From: Litorivita sp040371945
Lineage (GTDB): Bacteria > Pseudomonadota > Alphaproteobacteria > Rhodobacterales > Rhodobacteraceae
Direction: 5' to 3'
Assembly (NCBI RefSeq): GCF_040371945.1
Contig: NZ_BAABWS010000002.1
Location: forward strand, 124,001-188,000
Length of the DNA: 64,000 bases
Numbering within the stretch: position 1 is the stretch's first letter; the number at the start of each line of letters is the position of its first letter. Made by a program: the position numbers and the translations under genes. Below, one piece after another: positions 58,959-64,000 of this stretch. The notes below the pieces were generated by a model. That model did not search any database. It saw nothing but the letters and a program-made list of their open reading frames with translations, and was not told the DNA's origin.

Positions 58959-59993
58959 ATGAGCTTTATGAAGAATGCACGCCGCACCGTTGCCGCAAGC
59001 GCAATGTTTGCCGCGATGAGCGCCTCGGCCTTTGCCCAAGAGGTGACGTTGAAGATGCACCAGTTCCTGCCCGCGCAGGCCTCGGTGCCGAGCCAGATTC
59101 TGGACGTCTGGGCCGATAAGGTCGAAGCGGAATCGGGCGGAAAAATCAAAATCGAACGCTATCCGTCGATGCAATTGGGCGGCAAGCCGCCGGAATTGGC
59201 CGACCAAGTGGTGGATGGCATTGCCGATATCGTTTGGACCGTGACCGGCTATAGCCCAGGTCGTTTCCCGCGCTCGGAAGCCTTCGAGATGCCCTTTACC
59301 ATGACCAACGCCGAAGACACCTCGCGCGCCTATTGGGAATTTGCCGAGAAGAACATGCTCGACAAAGACTTTGCCGAGATGAAGATGCTGGCGGTTTGGG
59401 TCCATGGCCCCGGTCTCATCCACTCGAAAAACCCGATTGCGTCGGTGGCCGATCTGAACGGTGTCAAGCTGCGCGCGCCGACCCGCGTGACCAACAAACT
59501 CTTTAGCACCATGGGCGCAACGCCCGTTGGCATGCCCGTGCCCGCCGTGCCTGAGGCCCTGTCCAAAGGCGTGATCGATGCGACCGTGATCCCGTGGGAA
59601 GTGACCTCGGCGCTCAAAGTGTCGGAACTGGTGAGCAACCACACCGAATTTGGCGATGACACGCTCTATACCACCACCTTCATCTTTGCGATGAACAAGG
59701 ACAAATACGAGAGCCTGTCTGACGAGCTTAAAGCCGTGATCGACGCCAACTCCGGCGCCGATGTGTCGGCATGGGCGGGCAAGGTCATGCAAGCGGCGGA
59801 CGCGCCCGCCCGCAAGATCGCCGTGGATCGTGGCAACACCATCATCACCTTGACGCCCGAGCAAGTGGCCGAATGGAAAGCCGCCGCAGCCCCCATCGAG
59901 GCGGGTTGGGTCGAAGAGGTCTCGACCAATGATCTCGACGGTCAGGCGCTTTTGGATGAAGCCAAAGCCTTGATCGCCAAGCACAGCAAATAA
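58959..59993 (+). CDS. TRAP transporter substrate-binding protein (DctP type)
   Basis: The 344-residue periplasmic receptor has a signal peptide ending near ASAFAQEV and a DctP-family core: LKMHQFLPAQASVPSQILDV, YPSMQLGGKPPELADQVVDG and the carboxylate-binding arginine in GVKLRAPTRVTN. TRAP receptors bind organic acids; the ligand is not determined. A strong terminator-like hairpin follows, before the permease genes. Confidence 0.93.
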   Translation: MSFMKNARRTVAASAMFAAMSASAFAQEVTLKMHQFLPAQASVPSQILDVWADKVEAESGGKIKIERYPSMQLGGKPPELADQVVDGIADIVWTVTGYSPGRFPRSEAFEMPFTMTNAEDTSRAYWEFAEKNMLDKDFAEMKMLAVWVHGPGLIHSKNPIASVADLNGVKLRAPTRVTNKLFSTMGATPVGMPVPAVPEALSKGVIDATVIPWEVTSALKVSELVSNHTEFGDDTLYTTTFIFAMNKDKYESLSDELKAVIDANSGADVSAWAGKVMQAADAPARKIAVDRGNTIITLTPEQVAEWKAAAAPIEAGWVEEVSTNDLDGQALLDEAKALIAKHSK

Positions 59994-60014
59994 GCCTCGG
60001 GTCACCCTGAGGTC

Positions 60015-60048
60015 GGGGCTGCGGCATCGCGTGCTGCGGCCCCTTTTT
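60015..60048 (+). terminator. Intra-operon terminator between dctP and dctQ
   Basis: GGGGCTGCGGCA and TGCTGCGGCCCC form a 12-bp RNA stem with two G-U pairs and a TCGCG loop, followed by five T. It lies 22 bp after the dctP stop and may let the receptor be made in excess over the permeases. Confidence 0.8.
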
Positions 60049-60178
60049 ATACCCACCGCCCGCGCGGCCCATACCGCAGACCGCGGCCTCGACCGCGCCC
60101 GCGCACACCACTGCAATGACCGCAATGACCGCAAAACGGCCCAAGCAGGTCCACAGGCGGCTCTCAAAGAGGTTTTCC

Positions 60179-60793
60179 ATGCCACGACACTCCACCGGTG
60201 CCCATCGCAGGCTCTACCGCCTTATGCTGCGCCTGTCGCAAACAATGGCCATCCTTGGCGGCATCGTCCTGACGGGGCTGATTGTGCTGATCGTCATTTC
60301 GGTGGCGGGGCGCTCGCTCAATACGATCTTGCATCTGGGCTTTGTCGAAAACAGCTTTCCGCAGATGGCAAAGAGCCTTCTGGATTGGGGCGTTGGCCCG
60401 ATTTTGGGCGAATATGAGGTGGTCGAAACCTCTATGCCCTTCACGATCCTTGCCTTTATGCCTCTGTGCCTTTTGACCGGCGGCCATGCCTCGGTCGATC
60501 TTTTTACCCAGCGCCTGCCGCAAAATCTGAACCGTTTCATCGATCTGGTGGTCGCGGTGCTTTTTGCGGTGAGCTTTTTGCTGATCACTTGGCGTCTGTT
60601 TGAGGGGATGTCGGGCAAAATGCGCTACAACGAGAGCACCACCTTGATGCAAATTCCTGTCTGGAAGGCCTATGCGGCGGCCTTTGTCTCTGCCGTCGTC
60701 ACCTGTGTGGTGGCGGTTTACGTCGCGCTTGTGCGCCTCATCGAGAGCCTCACAGGCCGCGTGATGTTGCAAACAGGGGGGGCAGAGCATTGA
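60179..60793 (+). CDS. TRAP transporter small permease (DctQ type)
   Basis: This 204-residue protein has four helices (TMAILGGIVLTGLIVLIVIS, FTILAFMPLCLLTGG, FIDLVVAVLFAVSFLLIT, AAFVSAVVTCVVAVYVAL). The DctQ pattern TGGHASVDLFTQRLP follows the second helix. The N-terminus is basic. AGAGG precedes the ATG at 60179. Its stop overlaps the TTG start of the large permease by 4 bp. Confidence 0.9.
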   Translation: MPRHSTGAHRRLYRLMLRLSQTMAILGGIVLTGLIVLIVISVAGRSLNTILHLGFVENSFPQMAKSLLDWGVGPILGEYEVVETSMPFTILAFMPLCLLTGGHASVDLFTQRLPQNLNRFIDLVVAVLFAVSFLLITWRLFEGMSGKMRYNESTTLMQIPVWKAYAAAFVSAVVTCVVAVYVALVRLIESLTGRVMLQTGGAEH

Positions 60794-62118
60794 CCGATAT
60801 TGCTCTTGGCGTTGCCTCCTTTCCGGCGCTTTTGCTGCTGATTTTCTTGCGCGTGCCCATCGGGCTGGCGATGTTTCTGGTCGGGATGGCGGGGTATTAC
60901 TACCTCACCGGCGGTATGAAGCTGACCTATAGCGTATTGAAATCGCACACCTATTCCGAATTTTCGAGCTACTCTCTCTCGATCGTGCCGATGTTCTTGC
61001 TGATGGGGCATTTCGCCACCCTTGGTGGCATGTCCACCGCATTGTTCAAAGCCGCCGAGGCGTTTTTGGGCCATCGGCGCGGCGGGGTTGCCATGTCGGC
61101 GGTCGGGGCCTGCGCGGGCTTTGGCGCGATTTGCGGATCGTCCTTGGCCACTGCGGCCACCATGGGACAGGTCGCCTTGCCCGAACTGCGCCGCTATGGC
61201 TATTCGGGGGGCTTTTCGACCGCGACTTTGGCGGCGGGCGGCACTTTGGGTATTCTCATTCCGCCCTCGGTGATCTTGGTGATCTATGCCACTTTGACCG
61301 AGCAAAACATCGCCAAACTGTTCCTCGCGGCCTTTATTCCAGGCATCTTGGCAGCCATCGGCTATATGCTCACCATCTCGCTCTATGTGCGGCTGCATCC
61401 CGATGCCGCTGGCGTGCGCCCGCCCGTGCCGATGCGCGAGCGCTTCAAGGCGCTGGCTGCCGTATGGCCGGTTTTGATGGTCTTCCTCGCCGTGATCGGC
61501 GGGATCAACCTCGGGGTCTTTTCGCCCACCGAAGGCGCGGCCGTGGGCGCGGCGGGCACCGGATTGATCGCGCTGCTCAGCGGCGGTCTGTCGTGGCCCA
61601 AGCTGGCCGAAAGCTTTCTGGCGACGGGGCGCAATACGGCGATGATCTTCTTTATCGTCTTTGGCGCGGCCTTCTATAACGCCTTTCTCGCCCGCTCCGG
61701 CGCGCCGCAGGCCCTGTCCGATTTCATCGCCGGTTCCGGCTTTAGCCCGTGGTTCATTTTGACCGTGATCTTGGTGCTTTACCTGATCTTCGGCTGCATC
61801 ATGGACAGCCTGTCGATGATCCTTTTGACCATCCCGATTTTCTGGCCGATCATCTCGACGCTGGATTTCGGGCTGAACTCCACCGAAGAGGTGGCGATCT
61901 GGTTCGGGATCATCGTGTTGATCGTGGTCGAGGTCGGATTGATCACGCCGCCCGTGGGGATGAACCTGTTTGTGATCAACTCGATGGACCGCAAAACCCC
62001 GATCATCGAAACCTATCGCGCGGTGATGTATTTCGTCGCCTCCGATATGGTGCGGGTGGTGGTCTTGATCCTCTTCCCGGGGATCACGCTGTTCTTCTTG
62101 CGGCTCTTTGGCGGCTAG
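60790..62118 (+). CDS. TRAP transporter large permease (DctM type)
   Basis: The 442-residue DctM protein with about 12 helices forms the sodium- or proton-coupled channel. Typical segments are FPALLLLIFLRVPIGLAMFL, GAICGSSLATAATMGQVALP, LAAGGTLGILIPPSVILVIY and EVGLITPPVGMNLFVINS. It begins with TTG overlapping the DctQ stop (TTGA). A strong terminator follows, so the operon is dctP-dctQ-dctM. Confidence 0.95.
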   Translation: MTDIALGVASFPALLLLIFLRVPIGLAMFLVGMAGYYYLTGGMKLTYSVLKSHTYSEFSSYSLSIVPMFLLMGHFATLGGMSTALFKAAEAFLGHRRGGVAMSAVGACAGFGAICGSSLATAATMGQVALPELRRYGYSGGFSTATLAAGGTLGILIPPSVILVIYATLTEQNIAKLFLAAFIPGILAAIGYMLTISLYVRLHPDAAGVRPPVPMRERFKALAAVWPVLMVFLAVIGGINLGVFSPTEGAAVGAAGTGLIALLSGGLSWPKLAESFLATGRNTAMIFFIVFGAAFYNAFLARSGAPQALSDFIAGSGFSPWFILTVILVLYLIFGCIMDSLSMILLTIPIFWPIISTLDFGLNSTEEVAIWFGIIVLIVVEVGLITPPVGMNLFVINSMDRKTPIIETYRAVMYFVASDMVRVVVLILFPGITLFFLRLFGG

Positions 62119-62139
62119 AGGCGCGCGGCAAACTGATCA

Positions 62140-62168
62140 AAAGGCGGGCCGCTCTTGGCCCGCCTTTG
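62140..62168 (+). terminator. Terminator of the TRAP operon
   Basis: AAAGGCGGGCC and GGCCCGCCTTT pair perfectly over 11 bp with a 6-base loop. The stem ends in TTT followed by GTCATTT. Confidence 0.8.
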
Positions 62169-62342
62169 TCATTTGGGCGGCAACTTGCGCGCCCCCTCCG
62201 AGGCATGTGCCGCCACTTGGGCGATGGTTTCGCGCGCTTAGGCAGGCGCCTGCTTGACCTGCCTCAAAGTGCGGCGCAGTGTTATATGCGAAATGCATTA
62301 TGTATTGGGCCGACCCGATGGGCGCCGCCGAGGAGAGAGCAG

Positions 62343-63368
62343 ATGGCCGACACACAGATGACCCCACAGGCAAAGGCGCCCTCTGCGCCCCCTGCGCCGC
62401 CTGCGCCAGATGCCACGCCCCATAGCGCCTTGGCCCATTATCCGGTGACGTTTTTCGCCGTGGTCATGGGGCTGGCGGGGTTGACGCTGGCGCTGCATGC
62501 GGCCAGCGCGGGCTTGGGGGTGACGGATGCGCCTGCGCGGGTGATGTTCTATGTCACGGGGGCGGTCTTTGTCGCCATCGCAGCGGGTTACATCGCCAAA
62601 GCGCTGCGCTATCCACAGATGGTGCGCGCCGAATGGCACCACCCCGTGCGCCTGTCGTTCTTCCCTGCGATCTCGATCTCGCTGCTGCTCTTGGCGGTGG
62701 CGGCCTTGGGGCACAGCCGCGCCTTGGCCGAGGGGCTATGGCTTGCGGGCATGGCGGGGCAGGGGGTTTTGACCCTCGCGGTGGTGACCGGATGGATCGG
62801 CACGCGCAGCTTTTTGATGGGCAGCCTGTCGCCCGCATGGTTCATTCCGGCGGTGGGCAATGTGATCGTGCCGCTGGCGGGGGCGCAACTGGGCTATATC
62901 GAGCTGAGCTGGTATTTCATGTCCGTCGGCGTGATGTTCTATATCGTGCTGTTGACGCTGGTGATGAACCGGCTGATCTTCCACGATCCCTTGCCAGGAA
63001 AATTGCAACCGACGCTGGTGATCCTGATCGCGCCGCCTGCGGTGGCCTTTGTGGCATGGCTGCGCCTGACCGGCGAGGTGGATGCCTTTGCGCGCATCTT
63101 GTTGAATGTCGCCTATTTCTTCACGCTCATCGTGGCGGTGCAATTGCCGCGGATCATCGCGCTGCCCTTTGCCATGTCGTTCTGGGCGCTGAGCTTTCCC
63201 TTTGCGGCCATCACCATCGCCAGCTTTGTCTATGCGGGCGAGACGGGCAGCGCGCTGCACCGGCTGTTTGGCACGGGGCTTTTGGCGGTGCTTTGCGTGG
63301 TGATCGCGGCGCTGGTCCTGCGCACCCTGCGCGCCATGAAGGCGGGCGAGATTTGCGTACCTGAATAA
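62343..63368 (+). CDS. TDT/SLAC1-family anion transporter (TehA-like)
   Basis: The 341-residue protein has ten hydrophobic segments and the TehA/SLAC1 fold pattern: LAHYPVTFFAVVMGLAGLTL in helix 1, YPQMVRAEWHHPVRLSFFPA with the conserved His-Pro, LSPAWFIPAVGNVIVPLAG and MNRLIFHDPLPGKLQPTLVI. The N-terminal 25 residues are rich in Ala and Pro. Such carriers export tellurite, C4-dicarboxylates or sulfite. It is a single gene with its own terminator. Start ATG at 62343 follows GGAGAGAGCAG. Confidence 0.9.
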   Translation: MADTQMTPQAKAPSAPPAPPAPDATPHSALAHYPVTFFAVVMGLAGLTLALHAASAGLGVTDAPARVMFYVTGAVFVAIAAGYIAKALRYPQMVRAEWHHPVRLSFFPAISISLLLLAVAALGHSRALAEGLWLAGMAGQGVLTLAVVTGWIGTRSFLMGSLSPAWFIPAVGNVIVPLAGAQLGYIELSWYFMSVGVMFYIVLLTLVMNRLIFHDPLPGKLQPTLVILIAPPAVAFVAWLRLTGEVDAFARILLNVAYFFTLIVAVQLPRIIALPFAMSFWALSFPFAAITIASFVYAGETGSALHRLFGTGLLAVLCVVIAALVLRTLRAMKAGEICVPE

Positions 63369-63372
63369 GCCC

Positions 63373-63403
63373 GCCCGCGCCTCGTGATGAGGCGCGGGCG
63401 ATG
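63373..63403 (+). terminator. Terminator after the TDT gene
   Basis: GCCCGCGCCTC and GAGGCGCGGGC form a perfect 11-bp stem with a GTGAT loop. GATGTTTT follows. Confidence 0.8.
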
Positions 63404-63449
63404 TTTTGCATGAATTGCCATTAGGGGCGCCGCGCGGGGCGCGGGCGGC

Positions 63450-64000
63450 TTACACCGCGCGTAGATCCAGTATCGCGCGCGCCTGTGCGGGGGTGGCCAC
63501 GGGGCGCTCGTATTTCTCGCAAAGGTCCGCGACCCGCTTGACCAAAGCCGCATTCGACGGGGCCAGCGTGTCGCGATCCAGCCGCACGTTGTCCTCCAAT
63601 CCGGCGCGCGCATGACCGCCCGCCGCCACGACCCATTCGTTCACCGTGATCTGGTCCTTGCCGATCCCCGCCGCGCACCAATCGGCATCGGGCGCCAGAC
63701 GCTTGAGGGTTTTGATATAGAAATCAAAGACTTCGCGGTCGACGGGCATGGCGTTTTTCACCCCCATCACGAATTGCACATAAAGCCGCCCCGGAATGCG
63801 GCCATCGCGGTTCATCGCGGCAGCTTGGAAGATATGGCTCAAATCAAAGGCTTCGACCTCGGGTTTGATGTCATAGGTCTTCATCTCGGAGGCCAGCCAA
63901 TCCACCAGATCGGGAGAATTCTCATAGACCCGCGTCGGGAAATTGTTCGACCCCACCGAGAGCGAGGCCATATCGGGGCGCAGGTCCAGCATCCCGCCGC
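63450..64000 (-). CDS. BKACE (DUF849) beta-keto acid cleavage enzyme, C-terminal part
   Basis: The gene runs off the end of the window; about 183 C-terminal residues are seen. They match the 3-keto-5-aminohexanoate cleavage (BKACE) family of zinc-dependent TIM barrels, which cleave beta-keto acids with acetyl-CoA. Visible segments are MASLSVGSNNFPTRVY, KPEVEAFDLSHIFQAAAMN, YVQFVMGVKNAMPVDREVF, CAAGIGKDQITVNEWVVAAG and GGHARAGLEDNV. The substrate is not known. The N-terminal zinc-binding histidines are outside the window. A TDT gene converges on it. Confidence 0.9.
   Translation of the reverse strand, partial: GGMLDLRPDMASLSVGSNNFPTRVYENSPDLVDWLASEMKTYDIKPEVEAFDLSHIFQAAAMNRDGRIPGRLYVQFVMGVKNAMPVDREVFDFYIKTLKRLAPDADWCAAGIGKDQITVNEWVVAAGGHARAGLEDNVRLDRDTLAPSNAALVKRVADLCEKYERPVATPAQARAILDLRAV

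Noticed and set aside
1..64000. tRNA, rRNA, insertion sequences, prophage or attachment sites
   Set aside because: I looked in all gaps and saw no cloverleaf, transposase, integrase or terminal inverted repeat.

Overview
The window is a chromosomal segment of a GC-rich alphaproteobacterium, most likely a member of the Rhodobacterales (Rhodobacteraceae/Paracoccaceae). The evidence is a separate F0 operon atpI-atpB-atpE-atpF'-atpF, a late-cobalt-insertion CobN, the block rpoZ-RSH-DUF2062-pdxJ-acpS-lepB-rnc-era-DUF1491-recO, a tandem trio of peptide deformylase genes ahead of fmt, and a short intergenic repeat that I recall from other Rhodobacterales. No tRNA, rRNA, insertion sequence, prophage or CRISPR array was seen. 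No photosynthesis genes are present.

Layout. 1-1406: tail of a LysR regulator, an EamA exporter and an ArsR regulator with two palindromic operators. 1631-4394: F0 ATP synthase operon with a UUCG hairpin after atpE and a terminator. 4453-6861: a MetOD1 protein plus diguanylate cyclase operon, then a FadR-type regulator with a palindrome over its own promoter. 7136-10600: cobO, a secreted or cytosolic nuclease-like protein, and a TDT/TehA-related membrane protein whose promoter carries two ATTC-N8-GAAT operators of the SqrR/BigR sulfide-sensor type. 10621-11854: a lipoprotein and a frameshifted membrane-protein gene in AT-richer DNA. 12091-17503: cobN, a GNAT acetyltransferase and cobW on the minus strand. 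17774-24717: smc, a PRC-barrel protein, a lytic transglycosylase and a ClpP-like secreted protein. 24868-29201: cbiB, cobC, DUF1636, a degenerate receiver and a glutathionyl-hydroquinone-reductase-like enzyme. 29627-36571: the cobalamin corrin-ring operon (DUF6732, long-form cbiX, cobH, cobL, cobI, cbiG-cobJ fusion, cobM). 37085-44760: MalY-type lyase, three deformylases, fmt, two GlsB-like membrane proteins, rnhA, ispH, a NYN protein and folK. 44894-54978: the housekeeping block ending in recO, then a TetR regulator. 55079-58634: znuB-znuC-zur divergent from znuA with two Zur boxes between. 58959-64000: a TRAP transporter, a second TDT/SLAC1 carrier and the tail of a BKACE (DUF849) enzyme.

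Themes. Metal handling dominates: cobalt chelation and trafficking (CbiX, CobN, CobW, DUF1636, DUF6732) and zinc import (Zur/ZnuABC). Four unrelated proteins here (CobW, CbiX, ZnuA, ZnuC) carry long histidine-rich stretches. Eight copies of one intergenic repeat and two clusters of an 11-bp iteron lie between genes. The most testable new observations are the SqrR-type operator pair at 10446-10485, the catalytically degenerate third deformylase, the hairpins that may set subunit stoichiometry after atpE and dctP, and the two repeat families.
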